From: a virus
Virus record (IMG/VR): IMGVR_UViG_3300025395_000020
Coordinates: 1 to 32,736 of that record
Strand: one strand, 5' to 3'
Length of the DNA: 32,736 nucleotides
Shown here: positions 24,301 to 28,866 of the stretch, piece by piece
How positions within the stretch are numbered: the first letter of the stretch is position 1
Layout: the number at the start of each line of letters is the position of its first letter
Notes under the pieces: generated by a model
The model's input: only the letters and a program-made list of their open reading frames with translations
The model's database searches: none
What the model was told of the DNA's origin: nothing
Made by a program: the position numbers and the translations under genes

Positions 24301-25317
24301 GAGGGGGGCGACGCCGATTCTAGGAGTTTGCTTGGCTTTAAGGAGGGTCAGCCTTTCGGTGATATTACTGCGACTGGCCCCGAGGGCCATTTGAATACTT
24401 TTATGAAGCAGTGGACGGACATGAGTCGGCGTCCGAATGGTCAGATTCCGGGTGTCAATTCTTTAGGTCAAGTTAATAACTGGACTCAGTTTATGACCTG
24501 GATGCGGGAAAAAATTGTCAACCAGACGGGTGTTCAAAAGGATTTCAACGGAGAAAAACAGCCGTCCGCGGAGGACTATCAAAATAGAATGATGAAGAAT
24601 CTTTGGTGGTTACCACCGAATGTTCAAGGAAAGTGGGATGGAACTCGACCAAGCGGACCGCAAGCTGGCACCCCGAATAATCCGTGGCAAGGAACCCTGA
24701 CGAGCAGAACATCGTCCGGAAATATCACTTATGGTATCGGAGATTTGGAGGGCGGCGATTCGGGTCAGGGAAATCTGGGGATAGTTCGTGATCCTAATGC
24801 GGGTAATTTCAATCCAAATGTAAGGCTCGATACTTCTCATGCGCGTTTCGGGAGTGAAGGGCCTTCTCAGTGGCAATTATTTTTGGAGCGCGCAGAAACA
24901 TATTTTCCAGATGATCCGGCGACTTTTAATGTTCCGCACACTCAAATTTTGCCGGTCCCTAAGGGTGCTCCAGGGATTCCTGTTCCGCAGGGCAATTTGG
25001 GCGCGGGGTCGGCGTTATCGGGTGCTTTGCCGATGTTGGCTCCGTTGTTGCAGCTTATTCCGGGCGGTCAGGGGCTTGGCCAGGTGGTTTTGTCGGCGGC
25101 GAATGTTTTGGGAAGCATGAGGCCGGGACAGCGTGATGAGAATGTGAATTCTGGTGGCGGTGGTGGCGGGCCTGGGACAGCTATTTATGTGGATGCTTCT
25201 AATATGATGGACCCGGCGTTTGTTGGTCAGCAAGTGGCGAAGTACGCGCAGCCTGGTACTACGCCCCAGTCTCCGCAACCTCCGTCTGAATTGGTTAGTC
25301 CGACGTTGCATTTCTGA
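9337..25317 (+). CDS. Giant tail tape measure protein (5,326 residues)
   Basis: This protein sets tail length, threads the tube and is released on infection. It is one open frame of 15,981 bases, translationally coupled to the chaperone gene. Residues 1-350 are Ala/Glu/Lys-rich helices. About 350-2,850 are charged coiled coils with repeated modules and Pro-rich breaks (near 2,400-2,650). The tape-measure core begins near 2,850, with hydrophobic segments at about 2,999-3,021 and 3,087-3,120 followed by a TP901-like helical region. At about 3,870-3,900 is the common tape-measure motif SWLTPGEFVVNK. The C-terminal part has an M15-type peptidase signature (4,076-4,154) and two lysozyme-like domains (about 4,200-4,316 and 4,957-5,095) joined by low-complexity linkers. 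At about 0.15 nm per residue it predicts a tail near 0.8 micrometre. Confidence 0.95.
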   Translation: MPGPTAENPGAEGEVGVASVDANQYITVQASAAGLSTHLAEATQAEIEKAGEDGKKLVAKKGKEIQDAIADVAVAGAEELKETVEKLGSVISFNVSDVITKKDITKLKKQISETLAAAAEAASQGLPVVGKTAGTVIADAAGDGIKDSNSIPSAIQGKTREAAVAAEDTAHATGQHISQSAGQGVSQRTDIADGLVEQVALAGSQVVPAAHDAGTKAAEEAARAIAGSNALSDSMVTRLHRAMYGTEEAAVSGGKKVGENFSQALTDAASTALPPVVEQNIKDAEKSAASGAERIAQVAAEAKERAAAQRLVAEQRQAAERQTAGEKQAVEASKTGEKIGDNLAQGTENAAARIAASLATVRQNIFETSKSAEIFSKNVPILQALGPTYLRGESGTGPRSYVNEGAAHAARFEREKAQLLRQYQEDLREAVEESISEHYAELSERGTYESYALHDASVASAKESLNKLKTTVKPTSTDNKINRKQNAFSASQRRIMQEEIVSILSEANSVEGEERKLPRAADSFVSRTAVQNDPELINRLLSDPEAVIAPLGLNGAAVDRAAVDAEIAKLNKLLAESRPGRGGAPPKKQRTQAEIAEIVKKIETHEAALAERDRYDNAISLASDLEARLLNRFAETYLTEEFTKKHTRSGSDLMAKHGRIRDLDAKAFDTATRQLSNPLGTEETPAPSQGSITSKSTDAGSRVGKGIYKEADSNEPPTNPYEIVPTRESGYIRVDEYANVRDRLKTFQEILNRGVPNFVKGMDQPDRRKRKGESDEEYRAYREARAQYGDYQEAFNEQGPLLDRLRELEPQRLNNVIAQQRQFIAKGAVPQQLIASAFASSIPPEVLIPEMKKQRVFQPFQQEQKLYGMFSDAIKRVSARYAAESKGPESLFGPEATSAEAFYEWAGSARGGNIVSSPDLARDYAAKLERAVQVEDYLDAIQTKNSIKQIEENISNLEKEYKVSRGKNRENKAKELDKKRSRLEALRARLADLPTVLADDLAKIEKQTAKGIQKEKNDARKIIERGNAGREMTAATKDSAASEYYLAVEKRERLKALLDAELITAEQLEAYGPLPPEGVLTGENQVGFIDERRPNGEVYKRIVESKPGRVRPEARRGLGWEAERRAQINMRDERKGLRGTTYENPSASTVRAQQASLDAARKRFEEENAEKRLEWEQDWAKGRITSDLVGRGVIGDRAPEEVAAEWHAAVFGDNPVNFQSASGLQRTQGLVNSFRDVGDNRKAPRTKGEFKNDLAALFGVPQDTIDRFLTTLNDSATKNQNRYKEYQESPDASIDAQVEKKLEQIKGMADSDRPYPISSEKGPVTAGKRYEDRVRQIETLKLLDERDRKKAQITDDKMRERDLQRRVDQEYKKYEDSLKPVSTEGIEFTEIPATSKLSRQIKAVSPAGNEITFPIEKDISDLVEKQHRKRPVDREHPLVSGQPQSWNSDYEERLRNIYEKKLRGEYAERLATYEKFSEEIENLVTEERGKNPEDRRYRNFYEKTPSASGTIETTVLRSASEVPKAAWDKGAIPRFDEDTFRSAIIRDVVRRERLNPSAVDKELEDAVTLLKNSNRKADAENKLRFADLDDSEEKAKIAALTTKLAELRDQVTERTKKQSRRKTPKGVAEDQGVIDSLNAEIDKAESDIKRISNSYFASDAYKKKLRESAIKPVLENRIVLTPTRPATAEEYQTYFERTVDATFAGYKKMGFGEGDWAKNAKAELDAQIAEQEALNSEIEKNAAEEARLEKTYSQGRLKKAESIKSNRDKVKDLQKANKTLRSRLIATADGETLSDTLARQMIAKRISELDLARGRSPGALPASVSEEMIGFLGEHRANIAELKKAYDTGGYKAMRAVYKNSIPKSSELPTPGIEVPMPWDTMRQAASAQLAEAIDVSHAPGGDITLRAQALLDQQSRKALQNLSPRIRQAMTELATRKDEAGNYLLGDEQLQSLIEGYSATAFASTQTQMREKSPVPGSPRGLPSSYQTMEAVDSASFSRRGQRADSMRGSPTNPNIPVESVTAIDLLKSQIEEIKGAIAASELDESKLHKKLDQQVNEERQDNARRASQIAEIDTQVLELREKQETLKRQVADRRRSDRTRAEIQNKLDATETAIADLDAARASIIAPVDWTPLHERNVRYGKAQETANYVLTNMERSLSRATPEWRESQLAKMEERISTATPEWRDQQREKITKLRKQIIDLKNAPAISALLRGLRDERIAESEIAAEVNRLNGDLAGLQDRKTELEGVLSRQRKDHTKAETQSQINQIEEKIAVVQRDLEDKLLAQSEQALADSVYGVRFPSSPFVPRSSTGIGSGQYAPAPGGVALAEYPLPTQETYLKELETKRVEANAQFARQIADKANQESRLKLISQLAPISVGGFGQGLGLELAGNTLISEYIRKATETKKEFPTVAPIDKERQQALEARLAAAQAFPRSSSDPSTVMEGDIAPLLGGSIAIPNRTLQQIDPLELSEMYRLALSTGLPGGYLAQAELRGPGASAASSAFRKNYLREVYESAGAEDKRPLPLPPLADLPPELQQKLAGLYDPEGKPKFEPYSGNYGPEVLASTVQRGAGLESLLTSDLSPNWPRPPHAPPFVNFGAGPLAPELRSLLAESEFPNSGVPPLLPPPPPPTGTGGLPEEPEEPEESYIARMARMRAEVEAKIREETKKLVNIEKGKKTNAEREYPLADGKKWNKDHEEKLTAIYAEQVKQKYLEQLKALEQQASTYLLLNERQRKIMDEINSPQGWQKALGGTGSDWIGPARSAVEEFRNAQIEARKLNQINLSPAGASSNAESALLQVQRRISELQNASSGFGSAQAISKAQELLREYQEQEKVLKQQVSTYSQLSAEQRRLTDLMRSSRGLGAPSSLSAEADALKKSFAQNQQFLANERGWAKKFGPSWKEEIQKLRDEALGGFQTGSSANNVFANMLQHMGGPLAKFAPVLRSQGTNAGQAFASALEKELQKVGGDAKKLSPESVQAAADVKMAEMGAARGTAMVGGMAAAILAGADLVAHDVKRVAELAQQEFQDIWKVGKQAGDFLMDSFSKAIEGKVPDITAGLGVVQSAFEGFITAPQNFANAAVDITVGWIPLIGGMVKSMVAIPEMVLNSVLPIFDEFKSLGGAFAQEMIGIGDEWQEAARSIAGQTFDENNLESYLNIVKEISSSGDLVHFKDVYETIGELHQRFVGMGKLSLPQLKDLTLTLAQGNEILNTKTNVDLLTGAFNDFKTKPEDAARTLLHMINISRITGTGINEMLAQVDKSGPTFEALGYNLEQSMYLMGKFDQELGKPAGERLSLSLGNVTEHLGQMGFNDTAEGWKYLIKTVNQFYEAGNRTGGIDFLTQLGIKGKAAGAVWKSITEGAMRSVEDLERMKNAEGNLDQPLNPALEKTRMLKDAMEQLSNSMKAAFAGVGVPLVHVLVEVADKVQEFVEHNQSKILGWAETFSDAIFITFGSMITEMGDAIKQGAPAINTFFHQMLQMLLEIDMAAQKFLDGWGSFIPGSDVMKKALVDATVPIQAAMQLNITDPTAAIGDVVSKFGRGAVGAGKELHSGIEDQKNEAQVREGFSASYLDKENEKQFGSLLVPGAEGLKLGGDADNRKFVVDQLRNLGITFPNEKEAIDTGKISAINTNKPETTQALIGMLNSDLLPAIRELHQGEPGAETKTLQDFLGKGLTINDGNTPLKVWIVNKDASEPGAAAPPGASASGAATPNTLRDGGGPGAWGYKDKTGKLVSPLMPTEPSDAEKQKRKDEGLEAVQFDHAFPADAATVAAYNAAHPFQGIRPLDSMDGVPRNLQPLVRILNGLGFGPEDTQRELREAGDYLSTLPVIDGVMNAFGMQAPDAHAAGGDISSDIDLPPGLTPPNSSDTMLSWLTPGEFVVNKNSSAAFHDVLQKINSAPHFNAGGGTSSVSPSTLPGQLGLPAILLASSAPPLDGHAILTSAGIPDRYQNSYVPGFGVPGVSIPTDLSTSDKGAKKSVQEIMDTLGVPSNLQDDKGITLPVSFSTTGSPLASLGQPGQPLLAPGQPIPASVDGEHPQITAALMAARTFGLGTRGPGVDFAGERNHPHDGKLHPQGEAGDFSGGSTEQMDAFANAMMSPQLVPYIQELIRKGPGVTQNILGGKLVPAIDMPGSPYVTGGPNGAGDHTTHVHLGVLDNMAQAFEQALGATGIPANLSSYASGASAGFPGMGTGTVDSNLMSALQSAGIPPEMYPLLVGFAKTEGNNGLGIPTLGFKDVQAGSTLEGHVMALAKQLQDRQSVVGPFPAGGSPQDQAAWMADVVGQNGVQSDIFGERQPAREEYINSIVKNFGGVPTSLSSYTSGGALPHVSLVDSVTSDGAGGAGPPGSDPDKGPKNVKPHRIREGGPPKPNGIPDLTPVAPGTEHAVETNEGWFLYTFNDPNPEIQKLTAEQKAQINDYLKKWASLSKRTQTNLDELGKANKKLDKLQHAYDEILKSGDILPDLQKAISEGKIDEFLNSTEGETYTASPTTQGGKWKTAYDNLQAEKDRIKTLLGEKEDIYVEEGIAGDDLVQPSRRSPKKGEEKYNTDAESLGKGLVKGLAEELGFGDIFKNLKGENAKPPWEWGIWKSAMAGIGSGIFGDGITGILSKLFGGNDQQSGQGPFAPGALPGPAGPNGPGNLGLPPVSPGAHPGGAPGAHPSSPGGAVAPHGKPLFTREGGAGDSDESAQLNERAYEHNAQYATKMDRSGKSYNTHLSPEDETAFRAWLKSKSIKKESFDPDKSTNDYDMRGFWKYNHVAANALPAEESPDRHFPDTWKTPFDTSFSGESNYANSAAESLVWEGDSLINKTTGEIVYRHPSGDGPAGTGTRTIPAPPPTTSTASPTTTPTTSTPSPTTTSTPTTTSTLPTPPQFAGLGNRQLSSLMKSSSQDQDFTGNFDPRVKIDTSNVTISDADGNVRDGKGNVVPGLPAPPDRVGRVQLSDFTAPIAPEHSAATYGNQGWLASKLAGKGFSSDEVRGILALNAAEGGDADSRSLLGFKEGQPFGDITATGPEGHLNTFMKQWTDMSRRPNGQIPGVNSLGQVNNWTQFMTWMREKIVNQTGVQKDFNGEKQPSAEDYQNRMMKNLWWLPPNVQGKWDGTRPSGPQAGTPNNPWQGTLTSRTSSGNITYGIGDLEGGDSGQGNLGIVRDPNAGNFNPNVRLDTSHARFGSEGPSQWQLFLERAETYFPDDPATFNVPHTQILPVPKGAPGIPVPQGNLGAGSALSGALPMLAPLLQLIPGGQGLGQVVLSAANVLGSMRPGQRDENVNSGGGGGGPGTAIYVDASNMMDPAFVGQQVAKYAQPGTTPQSPQPPSELVSPTLHF
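13630..17508 (+). repeat. Duplicated coiled-coil module in the tape measure
   Basis: Two segments about 1,250 residues apart are clearly related. Residues about 1,432-1,475 (from 13630) read VDREHPL, then SWNSDYEERLRNIYEKKL and YAERLATYEKF. Residues about 2,684-2,725 (from 17386) read NAEREYPL, then KWNKDHEEKLTAIYAEQV and YLEQLKALEQQ. Shorter repeats occur too: ATPEWR at residues 2,163-2,168 and 2,182-2,187, and several basic-turn coiled-coil hairpins (near 570, 1,601, 2,088 and 2,248). This indicates growth of the N-terminal rod by internal duplication. Confidence 0.7.
21448..21840 (+). other. M15-type zinc peptidase domain within the tape measure
   Basis: Residues about 4,039-4,168 of the tape measure contain H-PQ-G-E-A-G-D (4,076-4,083), matching the HxxGxAxD signature of M15-like peptidases (VanX/VanY and related cell-wall carboxypeptidases). 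About 70 residues later comes THVHLGV (His 4,152 and 4,154), giving the third zinc ligand. The first His and the Asp are the other ligands. All three expected ligands are present, so the domain is probably active and would cut peptidoglycan peptides during genome entry. Confidence 0.7.
21934..22284 (+). other. Lysozyme-like domain A within the tape measure
   Basis: Residues about 4,200-4,316 form a helical domain with FAKTEGNN and LGIPTLGFKDV, then LEGHVMALAKQL, and NGVQSDIFGERQPAREEYIN at its end. Glu 4,225 in the first helix is the likely catalytic acid by comparison with lysozyme/transglycosylase folds, in which a Glu ends a helix just before a Gly-rich loop. It aligns with domain B (24205-24620) along its length. 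The family assignment is inferred from the pattern, not proven. Confidence 0.5.
23842..23955 (+). repeat. Thr/Ser/Pro mucin-like linker
   Basis: About 38 residues (4,836-4,873) consist almost only of Thr, Ser and Pro, in the pattern PTTTSTPTTTST. The DNA is correspondingly repetitive (recurring TCGCCGACCACGACTTCGAC-type units). It separates the Pro/Gly-rich and polar segments from lysozyme-like domain B. Such linkers are flexible and are favoured O-glycosylation sites in actinobacteria. Confidence 0.8.
24205..24621 (+). other. Lysozyme-like domain B within the tape measure
   Basis: Residues about 4,957-5,095 carry GILALNAAEGGDADSR and SLLGFKEG, then PEGHLNTFMKQWTDM, and TGVQKDFNGEKQPSAEDYQN. 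The matches to domain A fall in the same order: E-G near the first helix, LGFK, EGH, NGVQ or TGVQ, GExQP and Y-x-N. Glu 4,989 aligns with Glu 4,225. It is flanked on both sides by related strands, NFDPRVKIDTS (near 24028) and NFNPNVRLDTS (near 24805), suggesting that a cassette was duplicated. Confidence 0.5.
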
Positions 25318-25340
25318 ATTGGTTAGTCCGATGTTTAATT
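25285..25340 (+). repeat. 28-bp tandem duplication at the tape measure 3' end
   Basis: Copies at 25285-25312 and 25313-25340 match at 25 of 28 bases; the first 19 bases of each are identical. Because 28 is not a multiple of three, the second copy shifts frame and supplies the tape measure stop (TGA 25315-25317). The ribosome site of the next gene follows immediately (25341). Confidence 0.85.
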
Positions 25341-25352
25341 AGGAGTGTGGTT

Positions 25353-25763
25353 ATGGCGAGCAAGAAGGTCGTTGAGGATGTCGCCGAGGATGCCGTAGTT
25401 GAAGATGCTGCGCCGGTTCGGCGTGCGCCGGCGACGGTGCAGAAGCATGAGGATTGGTATTTGGTTACTTATGGTGGGTGGCAGATTAGTGTTGCGCCGG
25501 ATGGGTTGATTATGTTGCCGAGGCATCTTGAGCATGGTGATGTGGATGATTTTGTGGGGTGTATGGCGGTGGCTCGTGATGTTGCTGCGACGGTGGTGGC
25601 TTCTCATCATAAGTTGCAGTTGGCGGCTCAGGATAGGGTGGGCTTGTCGTCTCGTCGGGCGATTTTGAGTCAGGGTGGTCCGCCTGAGGGTGCTGTTCGG
25701 ATGCGTTCGGTGAGTGCGCAGCAGCGGTCTTCGGTGATTGGGCGGGCTAGGGGTGGTTCGTGA
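25353..25763 (+). CDS. Small tail-region protein, 136 residues
   Basis: ATG 25353 follows AGGAG (25341-25345) by seven bases, so it is preferred over an upstream GTG at 25347. The N-terminus is charged and low-complexity (Lys/Glu/Asp/Val/Ala). Residues 30-95 form the likely folded part, with DWYLVTYGGWQISVAPDGL and HGDVDDFVGCMAVARDVAATV. The C-terminus is basic and flexible. Small proteins of this kind commonly follow the tape measure in actinobacteriophages, but I cannot name a function. The stop overlaps the next start (GTGA), so it is in the minor tail operon. Confidence 0.75.
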   Translation: MASKKVVEDVAEDAVVEDAAPVRRAPATVQKHEDWYLVTYGGWQISVAPDGLIMLPRHLEHGDVDDFVGCMAVARDVAATVVASHHKLQLAAQDRVGLSSRRAILSQGGPPEGAVRMRSVSAQQRSSVIGRARGGS

Positions 25764-26908
25764 CGAATTTGATTGTTAATTTTGCGTCTGATTCGTCGTT
25801 TGTTGCGGAGTCCGGTCAGCGGCTTGCGCCGACCACGAAGGGTAATACGACCGCGACGGTGGGTCGTTATATCGCGAATGAGGCACCTATTCCGTTTAGT
25901 ATGTTGAATCCTGCGTTGCAGGGTTCGGGTGTAACGATGGTGTATTTGGATCCTGCGGGTAATATGCATAATTTGTCTGGTCCGAATGCGGGTTTGGAGG
26001 GTGCCCGTATTTGTACTCAGGTTTTTGGTGATCAGCAGTGGCATTTTGAGCAGGTTAGTGTCAATAGTCCTTATATTTTGGGTGCGCAGATTCAGCGCCA
26101 GAATTATCCGGAGCGGAAGTTCAATTTTGGGGTGATTATTGGTAGTCATGCGCCGCCGATGAGTGAGTATCAGTTTCGTTTGGCTGAGGATTATTGGTGG
26201 TCCGGCCAGGATGAGTCGAATGATGGCTGGTTTGGTGTTTATACGCGTTATTCGGGGTGGCGGTGGATTCCTGTTCGGCCTGAGGATACTGTTCGGACGC
26301 CGCAGAAGATGGATAGTACGGCGTATGGAAATAATTCTGTGCGTTGGGATATTACTTGGGTTGCGCAGCGACCTTATTTTACGAAGGTTGCGCGGTATCG
26401 GACTTTTCAGGCTTCTACGGGGGTGGCTAAGTCGGCCCCGAATTATTTGTTGACTGGTGTGACTCCGGGTTTGGCGAGTGGTAATTATTATTGGGGTACG
26501 TTGCCGTTGGCTAATGCTGGCGATTTGCCGAGTTATGTGTCGTATTTTGTGTCGTCGCCGGGGCAGGCTGTTGTTCAGGATAATTCTTCGGATCGTCTGG
26601 TTCCTCTTCCGCCTACTGTTTCTTCGGTGGGTACGTTTATGTGTGATTCTGAGCCTGGGATGCGGACGTTGACTGCGGCGAATGATCCGCTGGATAACGT
26701 TGTTTTTGATTTGATTCGTCAGAGTACGATTTTGAATTTCTTTTTATCGGCGGCGACGAGTGGTAGTACGCCGTTGCAGTTGCAGTTTCAGAATAGGTTT
26801 ATTTACACCATTCCGCCGAAGAGTGAGGTGTCGTTGACGGTTGGTCACAGTAATCCTAATGGTGTTATTACTGCTATTGTTCCGCAGCGTTTTAAGAGGT
26901 CGCGATGA
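25760..26908 (+). CDS. Minor tail protein, probable distal tail (Dit-like) component
   Basis: This 382-residue protein begins at a GTG that overlaps the preceding stop by four bases. Its position directly after the tape measure cluster is that of distal tail proteins, which build the hexameric hub at the tail tip. The sequence is beta-rich throughout and Trp/Tyr-rich in the middle (YWWSGQDESNDGWFGVYTRYS, split around residues 134-154). There are two likely sub-domains, residues 1-240 and 240-382, the second with SEVSLTVGHSNPNGVIT near the end. Assignment rests on position and composition. Codons are strongly T-ending, and the next gene overlaps by four bases (ATGA). Confidence 0.7.
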   Translation: MTNLIVNFASDSSFVAESGQRLAPTTKGNTTATVGRYIANEAPIPFSMLNPALQGSGVTMVYLDPAGNMHNLSGPNAGLEGARICTQVFGDQQWHFEQVSVNSPYILGAQIQRQNYPERKFNFGVIIGSHAPPMSEYQFRLAEDYWWSGQDESNDGWFGVYTRYSGWRWIPVRPEDTVRTPQKMDSTAYGNNSVRWDITWVAQRPYFTKVARYRTFQASTGVAKSAPNYLLTGVTPGLASGNYYWGTLPLANAGDLPSYVSYFVSSPGQAVVQDNSSDRLVPLPPTVSSVGTFMCDSEPGMRTLTAANDPLDNVVFDLIRQSTILNFFLSAATSGSTPLQLQFQNRFIYTIPPKSEVSLTVGHSNPNGVITAIVPQRFKRSR

Positions 26909-28860
26909 CGGATGTGGTTACTTCTGTTGCGGCTTTGGTGCCGACGACGAGTCCTTTTCAGTTGAATCGGTGGGTTGATGATTCGCTGCCGGTTCCGGGC
27001 GTGAATGGTGTGCCGGATATGGTGTCGCAGCCATTTGGGACCGCTTCGTATTTGCAGGGTTTCCGTACTGCGACTTTGGCGTGGCAAAATTTGAAGCCTT
27101 TGATTAGGCTCGCGGATTCTAATTTGGAGAATCTGTGGGAGCTGGATGGGGAGATTTCAGTCACCGCGGAGGAGCTTCTGACGGATACTGGCGTTTTGCG
27201 GGTTTCGGTTCCGTGGACGGGCTGGTTGCAGGATCTTCTTTTGAATCAAACTAAGCTTGCGCAGGATATCAATATTATTGTTGATTGGAATCCTCTTAAT
27301 CCTAATTGGCGTACTCGGTGGGGCGGTAAGGTCACTGAGATTCACGTCAAGAAGGACGATAAGGGTCTTCATACTATTGATTTGACTGCTTTGCATTTTC
27401 GTGAGCATGCGAAGAGGTTGTTGGTGGCGGCTAATCCTATTTTTCCGCCGGAAATTCAGCAGCCCAGGATGTGGGTGTTGCCTGGTCCTGCGCGGTCGAT
27501 TTGTGCGTTGACTGCTTTTATTAATTTGGCGCGTTTGTTTGTTCCTGGTTGGTCGGCTATTGCTAATGGTTTAGATCCGGTGGGTTGGTTGAATCCGTTG
27601 AATCCGGATGTGTTGGAGAATTTCTTGCCTACGGGTTGGCCTATTCAGGTTGCTTTTGTTGATTCTGCGTTGGATCAGTCGAGGTGGACTGCGTTGGGTG
27701 CGACGTGGACGACGTGGCATGAGACGTTTAAAGACGTGTTGATGGATGCCGGTTGTTGCATGAAGGCGTATACCTATTTGACGACTGATGAGGATTCTCC
27801 GAATACGGAGTTGGCGGCGTTGTTGGAATTGATTCCGGATGCCCTTTCGGGGATTTCTGGTTTGAATTTATCTCATTCTCAAGAGAATTTGGCGCGCGCG
27901 GTTTCGCCGATTAGGAATTGTGTTGTTTTCTCGTTTGAGAATGTGAGTGGCGTTACTGGTCCTACGGGTACCGTTGCGGATGGTTTGTTGAATACGGTTG
28001 CGGTGACTTTAGATGATTTGATCACCCCTGTTGTGATGGATTTGGGTAGTGGTCAGACGTTTGATTCGGGCCAGGTTTTGAATGGTGAACATGTTTACGA
28101 TGCGGTCGGTGTGAGTCAAACTTATCTGGTTGAGCAGCTTACTGGTGTTGCGCCCGCGCCGCCGAACGTTATTTGGTGGGATGGCTATTACAACGGGATG
28201 GTTAGCAGCGATTTGATTTACCATAAAGGTAATCCCAAGACGGTGATGACGGGATCTAAGAGTCCCACCATTGTCAATGAGGCGCAAACATTTGCGATTC
28301 GCTACGGTTTATCTCAGTTGCAGACGGTTATTAGCAGCAACCTCGCCGGTGGGGGTGTTGAGAGCGTTGGTGGGGCACCGCAGGGTGCGGGACTGGAAAA
28401 CCTCTATCAGGGCCAGCTCGACAACTCGTTATTTGCGTGGCAGAGATTCACCGACCCGATTCGCGCCCTGTGGGCGGGGGATCAATCCTGGCAGGAACAT
28501 TTTGAGCGGGGTTCTGGCACCGCATACACTTTGTCGTCCATTTTGACGCTGCGGTCGGGAAATTGGAAGACCAGGGCGTTTGCGGCGTTTCAAGCGCAAA
28601 CAAATGACGGTTTTCCGTGGATCGCCAACTATGATTACGGATTAGGTGATCGTGTCGGCTATGAGCAGAACGGCATCATTTATGTGGATAATGTTTACGG
28701 AATTAAAAGGGAGTGGAGCTGGAAAAAGCCGGTGAATGTGATATGCAAAGTCGGTGAGGATAGAAATAAAAGCGAGCCGCTTGCTGCCGCGTTCAAAACA
28801 ATCAGTACTTTGTATGGTTTCGTTTCTGCGCTGGCCGGCGAGGGCACTTTGTTTGAGTGA
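26905..28860 (+). CDS. Minor tail protein, Tal/gp37-like hub component
   Basis: The 651-residue product resembles the large second minor tail protein of actinobacteriophages, thought to form the central hub or plug at the tail tip. An N-terminal region (1-190) has FRTATLAWQNLKPLIRLADS and SVPWTGWLQDLLLNQTKLA, both split around residues 52-120, with the beta pattern of baseplate-hub proteins. The middle holds WTTWHETFKDVLMDAGCCMKA, and the final third is rich in Gly, Trp and Tyr, ending in VYGIKREWSWKKPVNV. ATG 26905 overlaps the previous TGA. Codon usage changes near 28,100 from T-ending to more mixed, suggesting that the C-terminal part was swapped in. Confidence 0.75.
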   Translation: MTDVVTSVAALVPTTSPFQLNRWVDDSLPVPGVNGVPDMVSQPFGTASYLQGFRTATLAWQNLKPLIRLADSNLENLWELDGEISVTAEELLTDTGVLRVSVPWTGWLQDLLLNQTKLAQDINIIVDWNPLNPNWRTRWGGKVTEIHVKKDDKGLHTIDLTALHFREHAKRLLVAANPIFPPEIQQPRMWVLPGPARSICALTAFINLARLFVPGWSAIANGLDPVGWLNPLNPDVLENFLPTGWPIQVAFVDSALDQSRWTALGATWTTWHETFKDVLMDAGCCMKAYTYLTTDEDSPNTELAALLELIPDALSGISGLNLSHSQENLARAVSPIRNCVVFSFENVSGVTGPTGTVADGLLNTVAVTLDDLITPVVMDLGSGQTFDSGQVLNGEHVYDAVGVSQTYLVEQLTGVAPAPPNVIWWDGYYNGMVSSDLIYHKGNPKTVMTGSKSPTIVNEAQTFAIRYGLSQLQTVISSNLAGGGVESVGGAPQGAGLENLYQGQLDNSLFAWQRFTDPIRALWAGDQSWQEHFERGSGTAYTLSSILTLRSGNWKTRAFAAFQAQTNDGFPWIANYDYGLGDRVGYEQNGIIYVDNVYGIKREWSWKKPVNVICKVGEDRNKSEPLAAAFKTISTLYGFVSALAGEGTLFE

Positions 28861-28866
28861 GGGTTG

